From Symbiodinium natans (Eukaryota; Sar; Dinophyceae; Suessiales; Symbiodiniaceae): 64,000 nt of DNA. Made by a program: the position numbers and the translations under genes. The stretch covers positions 126,001-190,000 of the forward strand of contig CAJNDS010002536.1 in NCBI GenBank assembly GCA_905221605.1. Direction: 5' to 3'. The notes beneath the pieces were generated by a model. It was not told the DNA's origin and did no database searches. It was given only the letters and a program-made list of their open reading frames with translations. Of the stretch, positions 54,376 through 64,000 are shown piece after piece (position 1 is the stretch's first letter; each line of letters starts with the position of its first letter).

Positions 54376-54499
54376 TTGAGGGACTACAGCTCCTGGGCGA
54401 CAGGCTCTGAAAGCCACTCTCCAATGTTGTCGGCTCTTGTACTCCTATGTATACGTACTGCTATTGCAAGCCTGGTCAGCATCGAGCCACTCTGCCACA

Positions 54500-54640
54500 A
54501 GTGCTGGTGAGAGGCATGTACTCGCTGTTGCTTGGAGCATGGCAGCGAACGTAGGTGGTGCGTAGGCCACCCCGCACCAACAGGAGTTCATCTCCTGTGT
54601 TCAGGGAACCTTTCATAAACCCGTTGCAAGCCCCCTGTGA
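54500..54640 (-). CDS. Candidate exon, unknown protein
   Basis: The minus frame reads MKGSLNTGDELLLVRGGLRT then TYVRCHAPSNSEYMPLTSTC. It sits just upstream of the Rab-like gene on the same strand. No family was recognised. 54650-57640 has only weak frames (for example about 56960-57100 minus, ETGIGKSARRDMISVLQTQE) and a possible C-terminal frame near 55110-55200 (GLVGGYIELLRLRIGAALLN). Confidence 0.3.
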
Positions 54641-57600
54641 AGTTGAGACATCTTCGCCCCATACCCCCTGCTCACACCTTCCCATCATCACTTCAAGAGC
54701 CTTGCTGCTTGTGCTGCTACAGCACGACTTGAGGAGGAAGGGGTGCTACAGTCTGCTATACAGTGCTATAGTACACCACCGCAAGCTGTTTGAAGGCAGG
54801 GCTCCTTCGACCAGGCCGACTTCTGCCAACGATGCCTTGAGTACTGCAAGGTACATCACCCACATAAACACACATACGCAAAAACACGCCCGCACCCATG
54901 ATCCCTAGCCTGCGGCTGTAGACTCCTCATGTGAGGGGAGAAGCATCTTGGCATGCTTGCACGACTTCAGGGCTTTCTGGGGCTTGGAGGGGCTTGGACT
55001 TGCTTCATTCTTGCTTCAGATGCCTAAGCAAATAAGCGAACCGTTCAAGGGCGCTCAGAAGCATCATAGGTCACTCGCTCGAAAAGCAAAGGCCTAGTTG
55101 AGCAGAGCAGCGCCGATTCTCAGCCTCAGCAGCTCAATGTACCCGCCCACTAGGCCTTGGACGTGGACCCGACATGTTGCCCACAAGCAAAATTTCGAGC
55201 AGAACCCGGTAGGGACGATGGACCCGAACGCACATGCTCGACGAAGGTACAGAAGGAAACATGCCCAGCAGCCTGTCACTTAGAGGGAATGTTGAGACCT
55301 ATAGGAACACGGCCTCCTCTTAAAAGCACTTTGTTGCAGACGGCTGAATCACTGAACTTGTCGTAGGGAGGGGGGGGGGATGGGAGGGGGAGTTATAACC
55401 GAGCCTCCCTGCTGCAAGCTTAGCATCACGCCAAGAATGATAAGCCAAACTGTTGTGATCGGCCGTCTTGCAATTTCAACGAGAAGCCTTTGACGCCACG
55501 ACAAAGTAGCCAACGAATAGCGAACCTGAACCCCAAAACTCCCTAAAGAATCTCAAGAGCCCATGACCTCCTTTCAATGGCTGAGCCCAGTGGCTTCTCG
55601 CTCCCTCGGAGAAGCGTCAGCTGCCCCGGGTGGCTCAGCTCTGAGTGGGTGCAAAGCTTCACAAGCACCTGCCTCACCTCAGGGAATGGGAAGGCACGTT
55701 TAGAGGGTTACGGGCTTAGGGTTTAGGGTCCTGCAACAAATGCATACACTGCAGGGACACCACAGAGATGAAACAAGCTGACAGGAGCCAGCCCACCCTC
55801 TGAAACACCTCAACAAAGAGCAGTCAGGAGGCCTTTTGGGCCAAACGGGCTCAGTCTCAAGACAATGTCAGGCTCTTCGGCCACCACACCCAGACACTCC
55901 TGACACTTCCTGGAAAGCAAAGCCCCACTTTGTTTAGCTGGCTTCAAGAGCCCCCCACCGTCGTGCCGAGTGGAAGTTCCTCCTCAAAGGCCACCTCCCC
56001 AGAAGGCTGGCGCACCTTGAGTAGCTTCCGGATTGCACCCTGGATTTGGGACCTTCGGGTTTGAGAGCTTTGGACTCAAGAACGATGAGTCCTTACAGAA
56101 TACAGAACGCCCCATAGCCCGCAACAAGCCGATACGAAGCCCGCACGCCAAAACAGCGCAGCACAAACATCACGGGGAACATCTTACTCTTGGTTAGTAG
56201 GGAATGAGGGAATGAGGCACCCTATATCCCCCTATATATTCCCGTTAAGTGATTCAACATGGTACCTTATTCCCCACCAACCGTAAGACATTCCAGGCCT
56301 TGACCAGCACAGAGCCCGCAGAGCTCTGTGTGCCCAGGCGGCGCCCGCCCCCGGAAAATGCAAGGCGAAGGCGTTGGCAGAACGCGCGGGCGCGAAGGCG
56401 CTGGCAAAGCCAGTCCATGGCTCTTAAATGCCGACATGAACCTTCTTAAACTCTACTTCTTCTTGGCAAGTTGTCAGATGTACGGTCCCGGCGGGACGAG
56501 TTTCAAGTTCTGAGTGTTGATGTTGCTGCACGTCAGTGTTTAGGTTTCAGCCATGCAGGCTTGATAATACAGGGCGGCGAAAAAAAGCGAACAAACATCC
56601 TTGCAATATTCAGCGACTGACGCCCTCCCCCCGTACAATTCAGCACAAGGACGTGGCTAACGCTTGCCCTAGCTACTCACTGTCTTTTCCAAGACCAGGC
56701 CCCCTGCTCCTTAAAGGGTGAAGGATACGAGGGCGTCTCTGGCCTGCGTACGTGGTCCAAAGAACAAACGACCAGCAAAGGTCTGGTGAAGAGTTGATCC
56801 CAAAAGCACAGCAACATCTTGAGGCGGTACTTCCCTGCTCGATGTCAGTGGACTTGTTGCACAAGCCTATGGCCTGTACTGTACAAGTCACAGTATCGCG
56901 CCTCTTGAGTTTGCAACACGGAAATCATGTCACGTCGAGCGCTTTTGCCTATACCTGTCTCAAAGAAGCTGCAGCAGGCTTCTGGTGAGGCGAGCCACAA
57001 GAGTAAACGGTCTGCAAAAATGCGTGTCTTTGTTGCTCGTTGGTGATGTGTATTTGCTTGTGACATCTCGTTGAGAAGCAACGAGCGGGGGAACGTGCTT
57101 CTGCCTGTGACCTGGCCCGCCTGGCCCACCCAAAGAATGTGCCTTATTTAGTGTACGCCGTCTGCCGACAGGTCTGGTGGTGTGTTTCTTGTGTGCCTGC
57201 TGTGCCCGGGACGCAATTGACGTGCTTGTTTGACTGGAGATACTTAGATCTTGTGACATACTGCATCTGGGACTCTGGACGCGGCTCGCTCAAGGTCTCT
57301 AACCGCACAGATCTACACAAAAAAGATACTACAAACTCTGAAGCTTGTGTAACAAGAGATTATGCAACTCGAGCTTGTTCTTGGACTGGACTCAGAATTC
57401 TCAACTTCCAGACTCAAGACCACATAGTCTTTAAGCGTGCTATACACATGTGAATATACATATCACACACCTACGAGTATTGTGCCTATGCCATATGCTC
57501 ACACGTGCCTCTATACATTGTGACTTTGAACCCGATGCTCTACTCTCAATGCGCCCTCATGTACGCTCCACAACTATATGAACTATATGAGCCACGAACG

Positions 57601-57649
57601 CCCCCGAAACAACCCTTAACCCTAAACAAACCAACCCACCGGTGGCCGC

Positions 57650-58207
57650 ACCTCGTCTCCTCCTCCTGCGGCTTCGCTCTGGGAGCCACGCGGGGCTGCC
57701 GCTTCCTTGCCTAGGCCGTTACAGGTTTTCTCTGGGGCTTTGGGCCACTGGCCCCCCGGGTTAAAGGGAAACTAGAACACGCATACTTGCAGACAAGGGC
57801 GCGCCAGCCTGTAAGCCTCGCAGCCTACCCGCTTTGCGAGCCATGTTGCCTCTGCCGCCGCTTCTTTCTCTTCGCGCGCCCGGCGCCTCTCCATGACCTG
57901 CAAATTCGTGTCGTCAACGTGATGTACCCGTGGTCCACTTGCGGGTTCCTCTAACACCCAAAAAATCCCAAAAAGGTCAGAGTATCGTGACGTTCAGATC
58001 CAGACACGGGCTACCGGGCTACTCTTAGTACAGCCTTATCACGCCGCCATTTATATGTCTGCTTGCCAAGGCCGCGGCCATTGTGTCAAAGGGGCTCAAG
58101 TGTGCCTGGCAGTATCGTTTGTGTGGGATCGCGATGGTCGCCTCCACAAGAACTGCCTTTTTGCTAGCAAACCAGCCACACTGCAGGGCAACAACTTCGG
58201 AAATCAA
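57650..58207 (-). CDS. Candidate exons of an unidentified gene
   Basis: Three open minus segments: about 58207-58030 (LQCGWFASKKAVLVEATIAI then PHKRYCQAHLSPFDTMAAAL), about 57955-57830 (PRVHHVDDTNLQVMERRRAR then EEKEAAAEATWLAKRVG) and about 57712-57653 (KRQPRVAPRAKPQEEET, donor GTGCGG). The middle one is a charged helix. No domain was recognised and joins are unproven. Confidence 0.4.
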
Positions 58208-58301
58208 TACACCATCTGGTACTCTTGAGAATGAAAGTGTCTTTAGCCTGGCCTGCAGGATTTCCAGTAGGATTCTAGTGGGACCTCAACCCTCAACCAA
58301 A

Positions 58302-58350
58302 CCCTAAACCCTAAACCCTAAACCCTAAACCCTAAACCCTAAACCCTAAA
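58302..58350. repeat. Seven perfect CCCTAAA telomere-type units
   Basis: Exactly seven CCCTAAA units followed by CTGC. Degenerate CCTCAACC units precede it. This is the only uninterrupted telomere-type tract in the window; the sequence is ordinary on both sides, so it is interstitial. Confidence 0.97.
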
Positions 58351-59295
58351 CTGCTTTGTTTCGTCGGCCTCTGCTCTCTCTGCCGGTCCCAGGGAGGACT
58401 TGGACAATCCTCGCCGATCAAGCGGGGAGGAGCCTCAGCACTCCTATAGCATATGCAGAAAGAGCCCAAGCCCAGGCACGAAACTGATTTTATAAACCTA
58501 ATTGCCCAAGAAGAGCCGTATAATATCTTATGCCCAACAGCTCCTAAACTCGCGAACCCCAAGTCCACAATCCTAAACCCTAAATGCCCAACAAGCTCAA
58601 AACCTCGAAGTGCGATTCCCGGTGTGGAGTCGCAGACTAGAGTCTAGCGAGCGAGAGGAATATTCAGCATGTCCACTCAAGTCAAAGTTGGTTGATGCAT
58701 CCAGCGTGCACAAACCTCTCAAGCTTAACACGGCGAAGTAGAGGTGGCTAGAATCATGTTGCCGCTTGAAAGGCAGCAACAACCCCCAACGAACTGCGAA
58801 AGCGAAGGTCCTTGCCGAAGGTCATGTGATGCCCGAGCCGCGGACCACCTGCCTCCGCCTGCGCCGCATAGGTGGCGGCCATGGCTGCTTGCTGGACCAA
58901 CGAAGGCCTAGGTGGATCTGAGGCGCGCTTTTCCTGCCTCGTCGGGTTTTCTAAGAACTGTACAAGGTTTAAGCACTCTGATCATTGTGCACTTGAGCGC
59001 AGACGAGATGCACCCCCATCCTTCCTCGCTACGGCACACCTTAGCCTGTAGGTTGTGGAGCAAAGCTCCCGAATGCCGCGACGCCTTGCAAAAAACTCAG
59101 CAGGACCATCCCCCAACCCCCGGAATCCCTTCTCTCAACCCGGAAAGTGGCAACTTTTAAAGCCCAATCCCAAAAACCCTCCAACAAGCCCTCCAAGTCC
59201 TGCAGTGCAAAAGTCGATCCAAGGTCTGTTTAGGAGCCACACCAGTGCTCTCCATCCCCACGCCGCTCCTGGAGTTGAAAGCTGAAGAGGGGGAG

Positions 59296-59350
59296 AATAA
59301 TCACAACAATAAAAATAATAATAATAGTAGTAATAATCGTAGTAGTATTT
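59296..59350. repeat. AAT/AGT trinucleotide repeat
   Basis: AATAATAATAATAGTAGTAATAATCGTAGTAGTA on plus, just downstream of the minus-strand exon at about 59395. Nothing else is supported between 58360 and 59390. Confidence 0.9.
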
Positions 59351-59394
59351 GCAAACAGGCAGCCTCTTGGGTCGTATAATACCCCCAACCACAT

Positions 59395-60314
59395 CTGCAG
59401 AGTCACAGGAGCGGCTTCATTCTTAAGCTGCTGAGCACCTACTGACCTACTGCTCAACTGCATATCGCCAGCACGAATCATCGAAAGTTGAAGCTCCTCG
59501 CGTTGATTCGTCTGCCGCGCGTGGCTTCGCTTCATCATGGCCTCTGCCTGGCCGCCCATGGCAACAGGGGCTTGCAAAGACTATAGGGGACAACTTGTAC
59601 CCGTAAGGTCGAGTATGCGAGCCCACCTTTGGCTGAATCAAGGAAGGGTTTAGGTCTCAGAGTTGAGTATGGAAAGGCCCAAGGTAACTTCAGGAGCTGT
59701 CGATTCCTTCTTGGAAGATGGTGTAACGCATCGAGGCTTGCTTGCAGCGTGGTCCTGCCCCTGAACTCTGCGAAGCCTTTGGGCAGAGCTAGCGTGACGG
59801 CGACGAGTGTCAAAGTCTAGCGTCGAGTTGAGCGTCTCGCGTCTAGACGACATGACGGTGGTACCATCGAGGCGATCATCGCGGCAGCTTGCTCCTGCAG
59901 GTCACCGGGTCTAGGAAGGAGGGTTCTGGAGTCGACCCAGAGCCCCAAACCCACAAAGGCCAGTCCTGTTGGCTCTGAGAGTCCGGGCCGGTCTTGGAGT
60001 TGAGCCTGCAGGATGCCGCAAAACAAGGCAGAGACAATGCTTTGGGAGGGGAGGGGGGTCTGCCTTCGAGATGCTTCGGGTGCCCGTGCTCCTAATTGTT
60101 CTACAGTATTGCGTTCGTTTGCTCGTAACCCTTCATTTCCTTCATTCGGAGGTCTACGCATCTCGAAATGCGAAAGAGCACGCATAGCTCATCATCGTTT
60201 TCAGCCACTGCCTGACGCCCTGACTTTTAGCAATCTGGAACACTCGGTCGCCTGGGCAATGATGACGCCAACTGCTGCGCCTGCCCGGCCAAATCCTTCC
60301 GTAGCTGAAGCTGC
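59395..60314 (-). CDS. Unidentified helical protein, at least three exons
   Basis: Exons 60314-60244 (QLQLRKDLAGQAQQLASSLP), 59974-59865 (GLWVDSRTLLPRPGDLQEQA then AAMIASM) and 59547 to about 59395 (AEAMMKRSHARQTNQREELQ then LSMIRAGDMQLSSRSVGAQQ) join in compatible phases after AG|G-type acceptors. The protein is Gln/Arg-rich and helix-prone, consistent with a coiled coil. A further frame at about 59810-59690 (LPKGFAEFRGRTTLQASLDA) may be an extra exon. No family was recognised. Confidence 0.5.
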
Positions 60315-60597
60315 CTGACCGACAGGGCATGCCCTAGAGCCTCAACTCAAACGCAACGTGTATCTAGCTCAGCGGACAATGGGTTCGCAGCTGAAGGGGC
60401 GCGATCAACCCTGAGAAATTTTCTGACGAAACGCGCACTTTTTGCACCTCATGACCATGATGCTGAAGACGTCATCCCCATTTGCAGCCTAGCGGCATTG
60501 GCATTGAACACTGCAGGTGCTATCGAATTGCTACTGCACAAGCACCCCCGGAACCCCCGCAGCACTGCAGCCAACTGTCCTCGCTGCTTAGCTAAAC

Positions 60598-60730
60598 AGC
60601 CGCTTCGCAGTTAAGAGCTGCTTTGAGATGAGCACGAAGTGCAATGCCCACATCAGCCAAGCTGCGCCAACTGTGATTCTTGCCCTAAGCCCTAGGTCGG
60701 TTTGTTGACCTTGGAAGAGCACCGTCTTAC
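60598..60730 (-). CDS. Candidate C-terminal exon with a membrane segment
   Basis: The minus frame reads LFQGQQTDLGLRARITVGAA then WLMWALHFVLISKQLLTAKR before a stop at about 60598. The middle is hydrophobic enough for one membrane helix. No family was recognised. Confidence 0.35.
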
Positions 60731-60920
60731 ACAAGTACAACTTAATGTCTCCTGTGCCATACAAACTCGTACTTTTGGACACTGCAGCCTTTCGGAGCGA
60801 AGCATTCGGCGGTTGCGACCTTGCGACGACTATGAGAGGGCAGTTGAGCTGTGCGGGGCTTAACCCCTGTATGGATCGGAAGCGAGGATACAAGTAGGGG
60901 GTGGGGGGGGGGGGTGAACC

Positions 60921-61133
60921 ATGCGAATCTGGAAAGAATTGTCGCCACGACAGAATGCGAACGTGCTTAGAGCTCTGGCCGGTCAACTTGTCGAGCTTCT
61001 GACACCGTTATTTCAAAACTTCATCTTTATCCTCCACGCCGACAGTCATGGTCGACGCTTACAACACAAAAGTTTTCTAAGATTTCCCAACGACCCTAGG
61101 TTGATACACAGAAGTTTTTGGAAGCGAAACTGA
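60921..61133 (+). CDS. Weak plus-strand open frame
   Basis: A 70-codon frame reads MRIWKELSPRQNANVLRALA then GQLVELLTPLFQNFIFILHA. It is protein-like but isolated and on the minority strand. It may be chance. Confidence 0.2.
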   Translation: MRIWKELSPRQNANVLRALAGQLVELLTPLFQNFIFILHADSHGRRLQHKSFLRFPNDPRLIHRSFWKRN

Positions 61134-61454
61134 TCTTGTAGGAGTTTCGAGCATGCACCTAGACTCCACGATGAACAGCTCCCCAAGTCCCACTCTGAGT
61201 GTGTGATGCTGTCCTATGCATTAAGTCCTCGGCGTACTTCTTGTTGTCAGGGATGGAAGGCGCCGCGATTCCATGGCCTACGACTGAAAAAAACATCTGC
61301 GGTCTTTCATGTCAGATACGTCACTGGTGAAATATCAAAGGTGAATGACCCCCCCCCCCAAGTATAGGACTTCAGGCGATATAAACGTCCTGCAGAGCTG
61401 TGAGGGTGAGGAACAAGTCAGAAAACTAAGGAAGATCAAGATAGACTAGCCTTT

Positions 61455-61703
61455 GACTCTAGCACCTTCGTGTTTTGGCCACGAATGTTCCAGAGCTCCC
61501 AATGAGTCGCATGCAACTTGGGAACCGTTGCAGGCCCGAGGCGGCTCTGTCTCGAAAGTATGCGCGACTGGGCCCAGCGCAGGCTGAGACTCTGTCCGCT
61601 TCTTCATGGTGTAAGCAGCCTGCCGCCGTGTGAGGATTTGCTGGCAGCATGGGCAGACATGTTGGCGTGTTGGCATTGACTTGCGCACTTTGCATCCGGG
61701 CAC
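61455..61703 (-). CDS. Candidate exon with a CPCC motif
   Basis: The minus frame reads KSMPTRQHVCPCCQQILTRR then QAAYTMKKRTESQPALGPVA and ends at a stop near 61446. The CPCC could bind metal. An overlapping minus frame (SVDISAGETYSPFLTSPRGP) and a plus frame are also open. No family was recognised. Confidence 0.35.
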
Positions 61704-62245
61704 GGCCTCTTTTCGCCGCCCATGTCTCCCAGAAACCTTGCAGTGGACCCCTCGGACTTGTCAGGAAGGGCGAGTATGTCTCTCCCGCTGAGATGTCAAC
61801 ACTCATCGCCACGTTGGTGGCGTGCAACCTCAGTACGCCAGTCTGCAAGTAGAGCCTAAGCATAGGGCCCCTCAAAGAGTTCTCAGTCTGGTGCTAAGCT
61901 TCGCGGGCTCTCCGCCCACTGGGCCAGGGCGAGGTCATGGCGTCGGACGAAACGACGAAACGCCACCCGGGTGATGATGCAGGGTGCGGCTACATTGGGC
62001 TGCATGCTCCGTGGCTTGAGAACCCAAACTTGAACTGGGCTGAAACCTTATGCTGCGGGATCTGGCCTTGAGCAGCTTATAAGGGCACAAGATCCAGGGA
62101 CTACGAATCTTGACGTGCGAAGACAGCATGGGGGGCCCCTTATCCAACGACTTGGCTTGGAGCCAGCAGGGCAGGCCAACAGCTCAGCTCCAAGGGATGC
62201 ACTCGTGTGGCAAGGAAGGGGCTCACAATGCAGGGCGAAGATGGC

Positions 62246-62719
62246 TCAGGGTTGGTAGAAAGGGGTTTTTGTGGAAAGGAGAGGTGTTCGCCAGTCAGCG
62301 TCAATCTCAGAAGAAAAACCGTCCAAGTCGTTTTTAGGGCTCAGTGGCTTGCTTTGCACTTTTGTTGCGGAAGCCTCTTGAATGAAATGCCCCAAACGGG
62401 TCCAACAAAATGCGGCGGAGTGCATTAGAATCTGCAGGCCCCAACGAACCCGGACCAACAAGGAATTTGCCCTCAATTCGGTCCAGGTCTCCAACGTATC
62501 AGCTGTTGGAGATACCTCAAGGGGCTTCAGGGCTCAGGCTTCGCACTGACTCAGCTCTATGGGCCTCGCGAACATGTGTGCAACCTCGGTGTCCAAGATA
62601 GGCATCCCACCCCGCCCATCCATCCGCCGACAGCCTTGAGACTGCCTAAGTTTCTTGGGGCGCCAGCCGCGTCGGAGACGACTGACATCGAGAGGCTCAG
62701 GGGAGGAACCTCGGTTCAA
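62246..62719 (-). CDS. Candidate exons, unknown protein
   Basis: Two minus segments: about 62690-62540 (SRLRRGWRPKKLRQSQGCRR then MDGRGGMPILDTEVAHMF) and about 62400-62250 (HFIQEASATKVQSKPLSPKN then DLDGFSSEIDADWRTPLL). Composition is protein-like. No domain or proven join. 62725-63540 holds nothing I can support. Confidence 0.3.
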
Positions 62720-63554
62720 GTGACGTATTCACCGGGCTTCAGATTTCGCAATTCAGATTTCGCAATGGGCGCACGAAGAGCTCTCCAGCGGTTAACAGGT
62801 GCAGGTTCAATCTGCCAGATTTGAAAACAAAGAACAGTGTGGCCTACACTAACTGCAGTGACCTTGTGGCACCTCGTTGCTGCAACTGGCAGTGAGGAAT
62901 GATCAAAGCGCCTTGAATCCCCGCAACCGAGATCCGGTCCACAGACATGGACAGGGGCTGGTTGTGATTGTGCGGGCTTCCGAGCGATCGAACCTCAGAC
63001 GAGACACTGCGAAGGAAGTTATCGGCAGCCTGCAGAATAAGTCCTGAAGTTACAGATGGTGTGGGACCAGTGTGGGACAGGGCAGGCTTCAGCTCGTGAT
63101 AATCTTTTTGTGGTCAACAAGCTGACTGAAATATGACCGCAATTCATGCCTTGAACCTGTGAACTGTACCCCCACTGTCGGGATCTTTCGGGCTCCTGGC
63201 CGCCTCATTCTTGGGTGCCGCCCTCTCCGAGCTTGCAATTTCTTTTGTGGGGTTTCGAAGCTTTGGGTGAAGAGGCCTTGGGTGTTTTGACGGTCAAGAT
63301 TCGGAAACAGCAAGCTGAGACAACAAGCGCAAGAAGGACCTCAAACTTCTCGTAAACGAGACTCTTTGCTATTAAGGGCTTCTAACCGAGTTGGCATCGC
63401 TGCCAGCAGCGCTGCGCACCACAGGTGGGAGTATAGGAAAACACAGGCCAAGCGACGCAACAGCATATTTAGGTTGAGCATGCGCCCTATACTCTTCAGG
63501 ATAAAATGAGAGGCTCTCCCAGTTCTGAAGCCTCGAAGCTTGAAGCCCCGAAAG

Positions 63555-64000
63555 TGAAAGCTGGTGCCTCGCTGGACGATATTGGCGCCGCAGGCTCGCG
63601 AGATTCTTTGTCTCGGCCTCCAGGTGCTGGGCTGTGCTGTGGGCACAGGAAAGTGTAGATTCGGTGCAGGGACCGCAGAGCAGCACTCAGAAAATAAAAA
63701 CGTGCGGGGCGGATCAGTGTCAAAAACCGCAGTTCGTACCCGCATGACTGGTTCTGCAATCAGGGCGTTGTGAGGAAACGCCGGCACACGGGCGGGAACC
63801 CAACATGTTTTCTCCATGCTTGCGGGTTCCCACTTGACAGTATACAGTAGGTGCGAGCACTGCATGTCCTAGGGCTGTGGACGAGAGTCACGAGAGGGAA
63901 GATTGCTCAACCTGAACCTTCTCCTTGCCTCGATGTCTTTCAGGTCCCCCAGCCCTTGCGGCTCCAGGACATCGGAGAACGAACTTCGACCTCGCGAGAA
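63555..64000 (-). CDS. Partial gene running off the right edge
   Basis: The minus frame entering at 64000 reads FSRGRSSFSDVLEPQGLGDL then KDIEARRRFRLSNLPSRDSR to a stop near 63870. A second segment at about 63625-63555 reads HLEAETKNLASLRRQYRPAR. Both look like charged, helical exons of one gene whose start lies outside the window. Two other minus frames are open over 63341-63865, including a 174-codon frame, so the structure is uncertain. Confidence 0.4.

Noticed and set aside
58302-58350. Chromosome end
   Set aside because: Only seven units, with ordinary and partly coding-like sequence on both sides.

Overview
The window reads as nuclear DNA from a dinoflagellate or close relative. The reasons are: sparse, heavily interrupted genes; almost all convincing coding sequence on one (minus) strand; introns that often begin with GC, and in one case probably GA, and end in AG, usually followed by G; scattered CCCTAAA/TTTAGGG telomere-type repeats; and very large tandem arrays. 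No ribosomal RNA, recognisable tRNA, CRISPR, phage or bacterial operon structure was seen. The lineage call is an inference from these features, not from a marker gene.

Layout. 1-2712 is a tandem array of about 25 G/C-run monomers with a 10-monomer higher-order period. 2711-4330 holds a TTCC microsatellite and a minisatellite that changes strand polarity three times. 5.8-10.3 kb (minus) is an ASCC2-like gene (ASC-1 complex / ribosome quality control), with further same-strand exons to about 15.1 kb. 15.3-26.2 kb is a giant CATGG- and CTCCGCCC-rich array with no credible gene. 26.6-28.8 kb has isolated minus-strand exons. 29.9-41.5 kb (minus) is a long coiled-coil gene whose split C-terminal domain looks like a golgin GRIP/GRIP-related domain. 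Its coiled coil was built by duplicating exons of two types. 43.0-45.4 kb (minus) is a PDZ-domain gene. 45.4-52 kb has many minus-strand exons I cannot name. 52.6-54.1 kb (minus) is a Rab-like GTPase with recognisable G1-G3 and degenerate G4-G5 motifs. 54.5-64 kb has more unidentified minus-strand exons and a clean seven-unit CCCTAAA tract at 58.3 kb.

The named genes share a loose theme: golgin and Rab in Golgi/vesicle traffic, PDZ as a scaffold, ASCC2 in translation surveillance. There is no evidence they form an operon or shared pathway; same-strand order is normal for such genomes. Exon borders were placed by reading conserved protein blocks, looking for donors and AG acceptors, and checking that splice phases agree. 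They are predictions without transcript support. Many minus-strand exons also have an open plus-strand shadow because of the base composition.
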